From contig CAYPIE010000006.1 of NCBI GenBank assembly GCA_964410665.1, positions 90,267 to 154,266 of the forward strand: 64,000 bases of DNA. The letters run 5' to 3'. This stretch comes from CAYPIE01 sp964410665. GTDB taxonomy: Bacteria; Planctomycetota; Planctomycetia; Gemmatales; Gemmataceae. Shown one piece after another: positions 1-8,596 of the stretch. The notes under the pieces are model-generated. The model made no database searches. It worked only from the letters and a program-made list of their open reading frames with translations, and had not been told where the DNA came from. Numbering within the stretch: the first letter of the stretch is position 1; the number at the start of each line of letters is the position of its first letter. Both the position numbers and the translations under genes were made by a program.

Positions 1-400
1 TAAAGAAACCAGGGTCACCGGTCAGGCTGCCGTCCGGAGCCGCCATAATCATCCGAGGCACTTCGCCACAAGCCATGCCGCGATCGAGCGGTTTAAGGAT
101 GGTCAGAAAATCTTGCTCATCCTGCAGTGCTCCGTGCAACCATATCATAATGGGATATTGCTGCTCCGGATCGTAACCAGGCGGTAAATAGACATACAGG
201 TCTCGTTTCTCACACAGGCTGGGTGAGTAAAGGCGGCGATCACAACCGTGATCATCGGTATAGTCTAAGAGTGTCCCCGCCAGGCATGGATAACTGGAGC
301 AACCTTGTCCGCGCCAAGGAAGGAGAGACCCAGCCTGTAGTCCGCAGGAGGACACCAGCCAGCTGAATAGCACCAGGCTCAACCCACGAGACAACGGCAC
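1..400 (-). CDS. Secreted esterase of the alpha/beta-hydrolase fold, 3' end cut by the window
   Basis: The first 133 codons of a minus-strand gene are visible; the rest lies beyond the left edge. I chose the GTG at 400 because GGAGG stands 8 bases before it. The N-terminus is hydrophobic and ends in a lipobox-like VSSC (about residues 20-23), so a secreted protein or lipoprotein is likely. The following text reads like polyhydroxybutyrate-depolymerase, feruloyl-esterase and esterase-D type enzymes: RDLYVYLPPGYDPEQQYP, then WLHGALQD as the oxyanion region. The catalytic Ser motif would lie past the edge, so activity cannot be judged. It sits 78 bases downstream of a membrane-protein gene on the same strand and may share its transcript. 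Confidence 0.7.
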   Translation of the reverse strand, partial: MPLSRGLSLVLFSWLVSSCGLQAGSLLPWRGQGCSSYPCLAGTLLDYTDDHGCDRRLYSPSLCEKRDLYVYLPPGYDPEQQYPIMIWLHGALQDEQDFLTILKPLDRGMACGEVPRMIMAAPDGSLTGDPGFF

Positions 401-478
401 GGCAGACACCTCCAGGACCAAGACTTCTCCGGTGCGTAACGGCTGCACCTTCTCAGTCGGCGAGGCGTCGAGTTGAGT

Positions 479-1543
479 TTACCAGTCTTTCGCGGTAGCC
501 AGCTCGGCGACGGATCCACCGTGGGGTGACACCGGTAATGCCACCCGGATGCGGAGATAGATCAAAAAGGCCACCAGACCCAGAGTCATATTCATGACTC
601 GATGTGTAAAGCAACTCCAGAATCCGTGAATCATGGGTTTGTGCAGGATGTGCAGGTACAGCCACTGGAATGCGGTTTCCCCGACGCCAATCCCTCCAGG
701 AGTAATCGGTAATGCCTGAGAAACCATCCCCAGAGGAACGATGAGAAAATGTTCGAAGAGCGTGCCAAGTTGGGCCGTTTCGCTGTCAACCGCAAAAATC
801 CGGCTGGCGAAGTGGAATGCCAAGATATACATCCCGTGGCTGGCCAACGACAAGAGCACCCCCAAACCAATCGCACCAAGCTTTTGGTGATACAGCCAGA
901 TCGCTCGTAAAAATTCTGCGAGGGTATGACCAACCTTCGGAAGCCGCTCCAGCCGATCCGCACCTGACTCCGCCCACCGACGGGGTAGTGCGGCAAGGAT
1001 CATGGAAGCGGCCAGGGTACCGGCAAGGATCCACCAGGAACCTCGAACGACCACCTGTAGCTCTGGGTTGTTCTGAAGGACGGGATCTTCCAGAATCGTT
1101 AACAGCACTCCGAGTAGCGAAACAAACCAAACCAACGACCAAAGCCCCACCGCCCGGTCCATGATCACCGTCGCTACCGCGACCGCACGTCGCTTTTGCT
1201 CACGAGCCACCGCATACGCTTTGTAAAGATCGCCGCCCACCGACCCGGGCAACAGCGTGTTAAAATAAAATCCAACCAATCCCATGCGTATTGCCTGGCG
1301 GAGGGTGAAAGGTAACTCCTGCGCGCGCACCAGCACATACCAGCGCACAAACGTGATCAGAACCCCCAGGCCACCGACGAACAGCCCAGCAACTAACGGC
1401 CCGACGTGAGGTGTTCGAGTTAGCAGGCTTCGAATCCCGGGCGAGGAGCCATCGTCGGCTGGATTCCAGGAGGTTGCTACCACCCAGGCCAACACCCCGA
1501 AACCCAGGGCATACTTCAGACAGTTTTTCCAGGGAACGCGCAC
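479..1543 (-). CDS. Flippase-like integral membrane protein (YbhN / UPF0104, LPG-synthase TM family)
   Basis: This is a 354-residue polytopic protein with about eight hydrophobic segments. The family (PF03706) comprises the transmembrane part of lysyl-phosphatidylglycerol synthases and stand-alone YbhN-like proteins, which are thought to move lipids or lipid-linked intermediates. The diagnostic signature near the C-terminus is visible as PITPGGIGVGETAFQWLY, and an earlier NTLLPGSVGGDLYKAY segment matches the conserved N-terminal G-D motif. No aminoacyl-transfer (DUF2156) domain follows, so phospholipid lysylation is not predicted. The start is GTG with only a weak upstream GAGAG. It lies divergently from the hydrolase gene at 1711 and upstream of the truncated esterase gene. 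Confidence 0.8.
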   Translation of the reverse strand: MRVPWKNCLKYALGFGVLAWVVATSWNPADDGSSPGIRSLLTRTPHVGPLVAGLFVGGLGVLITFVRWYVLVRAQELPFTLRQAIRMGLVGFYFNTLLPGSVGGDLYKAYAVAREQKRRAVAVATVIMDRAVGLWSLVWFVSLLGVLLTILEDPVLQNNPELQVVVRGSWWILAGTLAASMILAALPRRWAESGADRLERLPKVGHTLAEFLRAIWLYHQKLGAIGLGVLLSLASHGMYILAFHFASRIFAVDSETAQLGTLFEHFLIVPLGMVSQALPITPGGIGVGETAFQWLYLHILHKPMIHGFWSCFTHRVMNMTLGLVAFLIYLRIRVALPVSPHGGSVAELATAKDW

Positions 1544-1710
1544 CGTAACTCTCTCGCGACGACGATGAACTGGCGCTAGTCTAGCTCACGACGGCATTGT
1601 GGTCGATTTCGAACATTTCTGTCTAGCCAGGCTGGGAGGGCCTACCATTGACCCAACCGATGGTTTCTCCGACACTGAGGCGGTAAGACGCCCCTGGAGG
1701 AGATCTCACC

Positions 1711-3810
1711 ATGTACCTGCGCATCTTGATCTTGGTTTTGACCGTGCTTTCCCCACTGCAGGCCGCCGATCCCACACACCTGATGCCGCAGGGAGAAAGC
1801 CCACCGGATGCCAGACTTCAACGCAAGCCCAAGACGCTCAACGACGACTTTCCGTTTATGGTACCTGACACCAAGGCCGCTTGGGATGATCGGCGGGCGG
1901 CGGTGCGCCGGCAAGTGCTCGTTGCGACTGGGCTTTGGCCCATGCCGGCGCGTACGGCGATTCAACCAGTGATCCATGGCCGCATCCAACGAGATGGCTA
2001 CACCATCGACAAGGTCTATTTTGCCAGTCTGCCTGGGCACTATGTGACCGGGAACCTATACCGACCGACCAACTCCCTTCGTGGCAAGTATCCCGGAGTG
2101 CTTTGTCCCCATGGTCACTGGAGCAATGGACGCCTTTACGATGCCGGTGCAAAAGACGCCAAACGTCAGATGGAGCAAGGTGGTGAGACCAACCTCGCGG
2201 GTGCCCGCCATCCACTGCAAGCTCGCTGTGTCCAACTGACGCGGATGGGCTGTGTGGTTTTCCACTACGACATGGTGGGCTATGCCGATAGTCAAGCCAT
2301 TGCACATCGCCAGGGCTTCACCGATTGTGAGGCGGAACTACGACTTCAATCGTTTATGGGACTACAAACCTGGAATAGCATTCGTGCCCTGGATTTCTTG
2401 CTGAGCTTACCTGAAGTCGATGACCATCGCATTGGGGTCACCGGGGCCAGTGGCGGAGGCACGCAGACCTTCATCCTTGCCGCGGTAGATGAACGGCCCA
2501 CAGTCGCCTTCCCAGCTGTGATGGTGTCCACGGCGATGCAGGGAGGCTGCATTTGCGAAAATTGCTCTTACCTTCGGCTCGGGACTGGCAACATCGAGTT
2601 GGCCGGTCTGTTCGCGCCCAAACCCTTGGCCATGAGCGGTGCCAATGACTGGACCAAGGAAATCGAGACCAAAGGCTTCCCAGAGCTGAAGAAGCTCTAT
2701 GCACTTTACAACGCCGAAGACCGAGTCAAAGCCCGCTGCTGGCCCCAGTTCGGCCATAACTTCAATCAGCGTAGCCGCGAAATGATGTACGCATGGTTCA
2801 ACCGACACCTGTTCGGCAATGTCGAGCGGGTCAAGGAACAACCGTTCCAGCCGGTGCCCCCGGAACAGCTTCGAGTCTTTAATGCTGCGCACCCCCGCCC
2901 TGCCGATTCCTTGAATGCCAAACAGCTCCGCGCCTATCTGACCGAGCGCGACACGGCCCAGCTTGAGGCAGACCTGCCCAGCGACTCCGAATCCTTGCGG
3001 GCGTTCCAAAAGACCTACGGCCCCGCTTGGCAGACCCTGGTCGGCTCCATGCCCCAAGCGGACTCCATCGAAGCGCAGAACTTGGGAATCCAGGAGTCGC
3101 CCGACTGGATTATGCAAAAGCGGATGTTAAATCGTAGGCCCGATGGGGCTGCCCTCCCCATGGTCCTGCTGAAGCGGGCGGCGAAGCCGCGCCGAGCGGT
3201 GCTCTGGATCCACCCCGATGGCAAGTCCAGCTTGTTCAAGGACGGCCAGCCGGTGGCTGCGGTCAGAGAGTTGCTGCAGGCCGGCAACGCCGTCGTGGCC
3301 GTCGACCTGTTCGGTACCGGCGAACTGGTCGACGGCAAAGGACCAACGGTCGACCAGCGTTACGCTGGCTATACCTTCGCCTACAACTCCCCGTTATTGC
3401 GGGAACGGGTGCAGGACATCCTCACAGCAATCCGCTACACCCGCCAGGAACTCCAAGCAGAAGAAGTTCACTTGGTTGGCCAGGGCTCTGCGGGGCCATG
3501 GACCCTGTTGGCCTTGACCCAGGCCACGGAAGAGGTCGACCGAGCCGCGATCGACCTAAACCGTTTTAGTTTCGCGTCGGTGCGTCGTGCTGACCATCCC
3601 ATGTTGCTGCCCGGGGCACTGAAGTACGGCGGCCTGGGCGTCGCGGCCTGCCTGAGTGCCCCGACCAAGCTGTGGCTGTACAACTTGGCTGGGGAACGCA
3701 CGCGCCGCTGGAGCAAGGCGGGCTACGCCGCCCAGAACGTGACTGAACAGCTCACATTGTCGGCTGATCCACCGGACGATCTGGCCCTGGTCCGCTGGCT
3801 GACCCACTGA
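1711..3810 (+). CDS. Secreted tandem alpha/beta-hydrolase, acetylxylan-esterase-like
   Basis: This 699-residue protein has a signal peptide (about residues 1-19, ending SPLQA-A). GGAGG lies before the ATG. The first hydrolase domain (about 90-370) carries GVTGASGGGTQ, with the nucleophile Ser247, and a typical GANDWTKE acid loop. A second, shorter hydrolase-like domain occupies about 480-690 and has its own nucleophile elbow GQGSAG (Ser593). Planctomycetes carry many such secreted proteins annotated as acetylxylan esterase or prolyl-oligopeptidase-like, usually linked to polysaccharide deacetylation. Whether the second domain is active is not clear, since I see no obvious catalytic His after it. 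The substrate is unknown. It is monocistronic, running convergently with the next gene. Confidence 0.75.
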   Translation: MYLRILILVLTVLSPLQAADPTHLMPQGESPPDARLQRKPKTLNDDFPFMVPDTKAAWDDRRAAVRRQVLVATGLWPMPARTAIQPVIHGRIQRDGYTIDKVYFASLPGHYVTGNLYRPTNSLRGKYPGVLCPHGHWSNGRLYDAGAKDAKRQMEQGGETNLAGARHPLQARCVQLTRMGCVVFHYDMVGYADSQAIAHRQGFTDCEAELRLQSFMGLQTWNSIRALDFLLSLPEVDDHRIGVTGASGGGTQTFILAAVDERPTVAFPAVMVSTAMQGGCICENCSYLRLGTGNIELAGLFAPKPLAMSGANDWTKEIETKGFPELKKLYALYNAEDRVKARCWPQFGHNFNQRSREMMYAWFNRHLFGNVERVKEQPFQPVPPEQLRVFNAAHPRPADSLNAKQLRAYLTERDTAQLEADLPSDSESLRAFQKTYGPAWQTLVGSMPQADSIEAQNLGIQESPDWIMQKRMLNRRPDGAALPMVLLKRAAKPRRAVLWIHPDGKSSLFKDGQPVAAVRELLQAGNAVVAVDLFGTGELVDGKGPTVDQRYAGYTFAYNSPLLRERVQDILTAIRYTRQELQAEEVHLVGQGSAGPWTLLALTQATEEVDRAAIDLNRFSFASVRRADHPMLLPGALKYGGLGVAACLSAPTKLWLYNLAGERTRRWSKAGYAAQNVTEQLTLSADPPDDLALVRWLTH

Positions 3811-3829
3811 GCGATGCTAGCAGGCGAGA

Positions 3830-4666
3830 TTAACTGGGATGCTTCCAGGCGGCGGCCTCCTCGCCGTCGAGCCGCAAGGTCAGACACTTGGCACTGCCGC
3901 CCGCCTTCAGGAACTCGTCGAGCTCCACGGCAACGGACGTGTAGCCCCGTTCCTGAAGGGCGGCCGCGAGTTTGGGACACCCTGCGTTATGGATGACCGT
4001 GGAGCCAAGCACTACGGCATTGCAACCAAATCGATGCGCCTCGGCTTCGACCACCGGAATCAACTTGGGGATATGCGTCGTCAGTACGCGTTTCCCGTAG
4101 TCATCAAAAGCGTCGGGAAACCACAGGGCCTCATCCGAGGCAAGAGGGCAAAAACAAGTATCCAAGTGATAAAAGCGGGGATTGACCAGCTCCACCGGCA
4201 GCACCCGGATGCTCAACTGTTCGCCAACCCAGTGATGGGCGTGCACATCGGAGCGGATGCGATAACCGGCGAACAGAATCGGACCACAAAACAGGGCATC
4301 GCCCGCCCCCTCGAAATACATCCCTTCTGGAAGCTGAATCACCGTAAAGCCATGTTCGCGGGCCCAATCCTCAAAATACGGCGATTCCTTCGCCCGCACC
4401 TCGTGGCGAAACTGCGAGCTAACAAAGCGTTCCCGATAAACAAGTCCCGCATTGGCGGTGAACACTAAATCCGGCAGCCCAGGTTGAGGAGCCAAAATCT
4501 GCACGGCGACTCCAAGCTGCTCGAGTGTATCCACTAGCTTGCGCCACTGGGCGAATGCTAGTGCGCGGATGCTGCCCATCGAGCGATTCATCCATGGGTT
4601 GATCTCATACTCGATGCCGTAGTGATCGGGCGGGCACATCAGTATGCTGGGACTTGGAAGTCGCAT
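3830..4666 (-). CDS. Dimethylarginine dimethylaminohydrolase (DDAH)-like / arginine-deiminase-family hydrolase
   Basis: This 278-residue protein belongs to the guanidino-group-modifying (pentein) superfamily. In the numbering used here the expected triad is visible: Asp66 in PDLVFTANAG, His167 in YHLDTCFCPL and Cys261 in GGSAKCLTL. These spacings are close to those of bacterial DDAH, which hydrolyses dimethylarginine to citrulline and dimethylamine. Arginine deiminases are longer, about 400 residues. I moved the start from a GTG at 4681 to the ATG at 4666, because AGGAG lies 6 bases before it. The neighbouring genes give no pathway, so an arginine or methylarginine scavenging role is inference. 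A ctlX-type citrulline-producing hydrolase is the main alternative. Confidence 0.8.
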   Translation of the reverse strand: MRLPSPSILMCPPDHYGIEYEINPWMNRSMGSIRALAFAQWRKLVDTLEQLGVAVQILAPQPGLPDLVFTANAGLVYRERFVSSQFRHEVRAKESPYFEDWAREHGFTVIQLPEGMYFEGAGDALFCGPILFAGYRIRSDVHAHHWVGEQLSIRVLPVELVNPRFYHLDTCFCPLASDEALWFPDAFDDYGKRVLTTHIPKLIPVVEAEAHRFGCNAVVLGSTVIHNAGCPKLAAALQERGYTSVAVELDEFLKAGGSAKCLTLRLDGEEAAAWKHPS

Positions 4667-4842
4667 GCGCTGCTCCTGCACTCGAGGGCTGGGCTCGGTC
4701 GGCTCTCTATTCTACCCGATCCGTGGGCAGGTTCGGCTCGTCCGGGTCCCGGTCGTCGACTTGCCAGCAAAAAATCTTGGTGATAGGACAGCGAATAGGC
4801 TCAAGCGGTTGCTCATAAAGTCACGTAACGAAAGGCAGTGCC

Positions 4843-6873
4843 ATGAGTCGAGTGATGTACTTGACCCTAGTCCTCGGGGGGATGTCTGCTACCCTGAGCT
4901 GGGGAGCCCCACCCAGCCCAACCCCCATTGGTAAGGAGACTGGCTTGATCCCCCGCACAATTCTCTTCGGCAATCCTGACAAGGCCAGCCCCGAATTGAG
5001 CCCCGACGGCAAACAACTTGCTTTCCTCGCCCCGGTCGATGGGGTCTTGAATGTCTGGGTAGGCCCCGTGGATGATCCCAGCGCGGCCAAACCCGTGACC
5101 AAGGACACGAGCCGCGGGATTCGAAGGTTCGAGTGGCTATATACCAATCAACACATCTTATATGCTCAGGATGTTGGCGGTGATGAGAACTTTCACATCT
5201 ACGTCACTCATCTGCCGACCTTGACCACGAAGGATCTAACTCCCTATGCGGGTGCGCGCGGCGAGATTCAGCAAGTCAGTCCGAAATTTCCTAACGAAGT
5301 TCTTTTAAGTGTCAATAACCGAAACAAACAATTCTTCGATATCCAACGCGTCAACGTGGACACCGGCGAACACACTGTGATCCAGCAGAACGACCGCTTT
5401 GCCGACTTTATCACCGACGATGACTACCAAGTTCGACTCGCTTCTGCCTATGCTCCCGATGGCAGCGTGGTGGCATACCTCCCCAAGGGAGATGATTGGG
5501 AAGAGTATGAACGGATCCCTAGTGAAGACACCCTAACCACAAACTTCCTAGCCTTTACCAAAGGCGGCGATCAAGTCTACATGGTCGACAGTCGCGAGCG
5601 TGACACCGCCGCACTCTACTTGTTGGATCTGAATAGCAAAAAGAAGGAACTTCTGGCCGAGGACCCGCGCGCTGACGCTGGAACCCTGTTGATGCATCCC
5701 GAGGATCATACCGCCCAGGGAGTCTCCTTTAACTATACTCGACGCGAATGGAAGTTCTTCGATCCTGCGGTCGCTAAGGACTTTCAGCTGCTCGACAAGG
5801 TCGCCGATGGAGAGATCAACATCGTCAGCCGCTCCTACGATGATCGTCGCTGGATCATTGCCTTCTTACTCGATGACGGCCCGGTCCGCTATTATCGCTA
5901 CGATCGCGATACCCAGAAGGCCACCTTCTTATTCACCAACAATTCCAAGTTGGACGGCTGGGACTTGCAACCGATGCATGATCTGGTCATTAAGTCCCGG
6001 GACGGGTTGGGTTTGGTCTGCTATCTCACCCTTCCCCCAGGAAGCGATGCAAACAATGACGCGCGGCCTGATCAGCCCCAGCCAATGGTTCTGTTCGTAC
6101 ACGGCGGTCCCTGGGCACGCGACGATTGGGGCTACAACCCCTATCACCAGTTCCTGGCCAACCGCGGCTATGCGGTGCTGAGCGTCAACTTCCGCGGCTC
6201 GACCGGGTTCGGCAAAAAGTTCCTCAACGCCGGCAATCGTGAGTGGGCCGGCAAGATGCACGATGACCTCATTGACGCAGTTGACTGGGCCCTCAAAGAG
6301 AAGATCGCCCTGCCCGATAAGGTGGCCATCATGGGCGGCAGCTATGGCGGCTACGCGACGCTCGTGGGATTGACCTTCACCCCAGAGAAGTTCGCCTGCG
6401 GCGTCGACATTGTCGGGCCGTCGAACATCCTGACCTTGCTGAGCACCATCCCGCCGTACTGGGCACCTGCGGTGCAGATGTTCAAGGATCGGGTGGGCGA
6501 TTTCACTTCCGAGGCAGGGAAGGTATTTCTCGAGGAGCGCTCGCCGCTGTCACGGGTTGACGCCATCCAGAAGCCACTGTTGATCGGTCAGGGCGCCAAC
6601 GACCCCCGGGTCAAGCAGAGCGAATCGGATCAGATTGTGCACGCTATGAAGGAGAAGAAGATCCCAGTCACCTACGTGCTGTTCCCCGATGAGGGGCACG
6701 GCTTCGCTCGCCCAGAGAACCGGCTGGCCTTCAACGCAGTGACCGAGGCTTTCCTAGCCAAAGAGCTAGGCGGCCGCTATCAAGCCATTGGTGAGGACTT
6801 CGAAGGTTCCACCATCAAGGTGCCCGCCGGGGCCAATGATGTGCCGGGTCTGCCTGAAGCACAGAAACAGTAA
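4843..6873 (+). CDS. S9 family peptidase (prolyl oligopeptidase / acylaminoacyl-peptidase type)
   Basis: This secreted 676-residue serine peptidase has a signal peptide ending near SWGA (about residue 24). A beta-propeller runs from about 35 to 390, with repeats such as PELSPDGKQLAF. An alpha/beta-hydrolase peptidase domain follows. The catalytic triad is visible as Ser500 in GGSYGGYA, Asp587 in GANDPRVK and His619 in DEGHGFARPEN. The oxyanion region is VHGGPWARD. This order and length match dipeptidyl-aminopeptidase/acylaminoacyl-peptidase relatives, which trim short peptides. The start follows AACGAAAGG at moderate distance. The DUF4198 gene lies 77 bases downstream on the same strand and may be co-transcribed. 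Confidence 0.9.
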   Translation: MSRVMYLTLVLGGMSATLSWGAPPSPTPIGKETGLIPRTILFGNPDKASPELSPDGKQLAFLAPVDGVLNVWVGPVDDPSAAKPVTKDTSRGIRRFEWLYTNQHILYAQDVGGDENFHIYVTHLPTLTTKDLTPYAGARGEIQQVSPKFPNEVLLSVNNRNKQFFDIQRVNVDTGEHTVIQQNDRFADFITDDDYQVRLASAYAPDGSVVAYLPKGDDWEEYERIPSEDTLTTNFLAFTKGGDQVYMVDSRERDTAALYLLDLNSKKKELLAEDPRADAGTLLMHPEDHTAQGVSFNYTRREWKFFDPAVAKDFQLLDKVADGEINIVSRSYDDRRWIIAFLLDDGPVRYYRYDRDTQKATFLFTNNSKLDGWDLQPMHDLVIKSRDGLGLVCYLTLPPGSDANNDARPDQPQPMVLFVHGGPWARDDWGYNPYHQFLANRGYAVLSVNFRGSTGFGKKFLNAGNREWAGKMHDDLIDAVDWALKEKIALPDKVAIMGGSYGGYATLVGLTFTPEKFACGVDIVGPSNILTLLSTIPPYWAPAVQMFKDRVGDFTSEAGKVFLEERSPLSRVDAIQKPLLIGQGANDPRVKQSESDQIVHAMKEKKIPVTYVLFPDEGHGFARPENRLAFNAVTEAFLAKELGGRYQAIGEDFEGSTIKVPAGANDVPGLPEAQKQ

Positions 6874-6950
6874 GCCGGCGGGTGGATGCTGGCACGGGGG
6901 CAGCCGTCCGGCTGTCCCCCGGCGAAACCAACTCCCGTGAGGACACTCCT

Positions 6951-7637
6951 ATGAAATCCTGGTTTTTCTCTCTGATCGCCTTGTTGCTGCTGGTCCCACC
7001 GGTATTCGGTCACTTCGTATACATCCTTCCCCAGATGGACGGTAACACCGGCCGAGTTGTGTTCAGCGACCGACTGGCCCCCGATGACGCGGTCAACGTC
7101 GAGTTGATCAAAGGCACCAAGCTGTTCATCGTCGAGCGTGGCGGTCAGACCAAGACTCTGACCATGACCCGAGCGAAGGACAAGCCCTACTTCACCGTCG
7201 AGGTCCCTGGCAACGGCACCCGAATCGTCGCTGGCAAAACCAACTACGGCGTGTTCCAGCGCGGTGACAATCCCCCGTTCTGGCTGGCCTACTATCCCAA
7301 AGCCATCTTCGGCGACCTGCCGTTCAGGTCGACGCCGGTGCTGACCGGGGTCAGCCCGGTAGAGATCGTCCCAGTGGTCCGGGATGGCCAGCTACACTTC
7401 CAGGCATATCGCGACCGCAAGCCTCTGCCCGGGGCGGAGTTCCGCATCACTATCCCGGGTAAAACGGAAAGCATCACCCTCACGGCCGATGACGTTGGAC
7501 TGACCAAAGGCTTTTCCACCGCGGGGATGTATGGCGCGCAAACGGTGGCCCGCGCGGATCAGGCCGGCGAGTTGGACGGCAAAAAGTATGAAGAGGTGCG
7601 AAACTACGCCACCCTCGTGCTGACCTTCAAGCCTTGA
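6951..7637 (+). CDS. DUF4198 (NikM-like) periplasmic protein
   Basis: This 228-residue secreted protein starts at the ATG at 6951, which is preceded by GAGG. An upstream ATG at 6882 would give a longer but leaderless product. The hydrophobic leader ends at VFG, so the mature chain would begin with His (HFVYILP). Placing a His at the start of the mature chain is typical of DUF4198/NikM-type metal-associated periplasmic proteins. The rest is an all-beta domain ending VLTFKP. NikM-like proteins are linked to nickel or cobalt uptake, but no transporter gene is near, so the ligand is unknown. Confidence 0.72.
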   Translation: MKSWFFSLIALLLLVPPVFGHFVYILPQMDGNTGRVVFSDRLAPDDAVNVELIKGTKLFIVERGGQTKTLTMTRAKDKPYFTVEVPGNGTRIVAGKTNYGVFQRGDNPPFWLAYYPKAIFGDLPFRSTPVLTGVSPVEIVPVVRDGQLHFQAYRDRKPLPGAEFRITIPGKTESITLTADDVGLTKGFSTAGMYGAQTVARADQAGELDGKKYEEVRNYATLVLTFKP

Positions 7638-7796
7638 TGCGATGACAAGGGTTGTTCATCCCGAAAACAATCCACGGCGTCGGTTTTCATCGAAAACCAA
7701 CACAAACCTCATATTATCCATCTACAATATTTAGTGGTGGACGAAAGTGTGGGAAGGAGTCCTGCTGCCCCTTCCTGCACTGTGGAGGCCGGTACA

Positions 7797-8537
7797 GTGT
7801 TTGACGCCATCATCTTGTCCGACCTGCATCTCGGGAGTGACGTTTGCCAAGCTAGGGCCCTGACCCGTTTCCTTGAAGCGATCCAAGATGGCGAAACCCC
7901 TACAGCCCGCTTGATCCTCAACGGGGATGTGTTCGATTCGATCGACTTTCGCCGCCTACAGAAACATCACTGGAAGGCTCTGTCGCTGCTCCGCAAACTG
8001 ACCAAGCATACGGAGGTGATCTGGCTGGTCGGCAACCACGACGGTCCTGCCGAGATCATCTCCGCCCTGCTCGGCATCACCATCCGAGATGATTACATTC
8101 TGGCGAGCGGTGGACGACGCATTCTGTTTCTGCATGGTCACATCTTTGACGAGTTTCTCGACCGGCACCCCCTCTTATGCAATATCGCCGATTCGTTCTA
8201 TCGCCTGCTGCAACGGATGGATGCTTCGCACACTCTGGCCAAGCTGGCCAAAAAACGGAGTAAAACGTTCCTGCGTTCCACCCAGAAAGTGCAGGCCCGC
8301 TCGCTTAGTCGCGCGAAAAAGCTCAATTGCGACGCGGTGTGCTGCGGTCATACCCATCTCGCCCTCGTCAACACCGAGGGCGGCATCCATTATTACAACA
8401 GCGGCTGCTGGACCGAGAAGCCGTGTCATTTTCTGACGGTGACCGATGGGCAGATCGACCTGCACCCGTACCGACTCGGGCTGGAGGATCCCGTCGAGCA
8501 TGCCTCATCGGAAACGACCGAGTCGGTCGGTATCTGA
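7797..8537 (+). CDS. Metallophosphoesterase (LpxH / YbbF-like UDP-2,3-diacylglucosamine hydrolase family)
   Basis: This is a calcineurin-like phosphoesterase of 246 residues. All metal motifs are visible: D9xH11 in LSDLHLGS, GDVFD (43-47), GNHDG (79-83), HGH (113-115) and GHTH (184-187). The spacing resembles LpxH-type hydrolases, which remove UMP from UDP-diacylglucosamine in lipid A synthesis, and related planctomycete paralogues of unknown substrate. I chose the GTG at 7797 because GGAGG ends 8 bases before it. An in-frame GTG at 7734 would add 21 residues lacking similarity to the fold. No other lipid A gene is in the window, so the exact substrate is uncertain. Confidence 0.82.
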   Translation: MFDAIILSDLHLGSDVCQARALTRFLEAIQDGETPTARLILNGDVFDSIDFRRLQKHHWKALSLLRKLTKHTEVIWLVGNHDGPAEIISALLGITIRDDYILASGGRRILFLHGHIFDEFLDRHPLLCNIADSFYRLLQRMDASHTLAKLAKKRSKTFLRSTQKVQARSLSRAKKLNCDAVCCGHTHLALVNTEGGIHYYNSGCWTEKPCHFLTVTDGQIDLHPYRLGLEDPVEHASSETTESVGI

Positions 8538-8553
8538 ATGAAAAAGAATGTAT

Positions 8554-8582
8554 GGATGCGTATTTAGAATACGACTGCATCC
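8554..8582. terminator. Hairpin between convergent genes
   Basis: GGATG/CATCC arms enclose CGTATT/AATACG with a TAG loop and a short bulge. It lies in the 59-base gap between the convergent metallophosphoesterase and M56 genes. No T-run follows on either strand, so a bidirectional terminator is plausible but unproven. Confidence 0.35.
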
Positions 8583-8596
8583 GGGTTATAACATCC

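Noticed and set aside
2407..3117. Minus-strand 236-codon frame inside the tandem hydrolase gene
   Set aside because: It is antisense shadow text; the plus strand carries the Ser247 motif and signal peptide.
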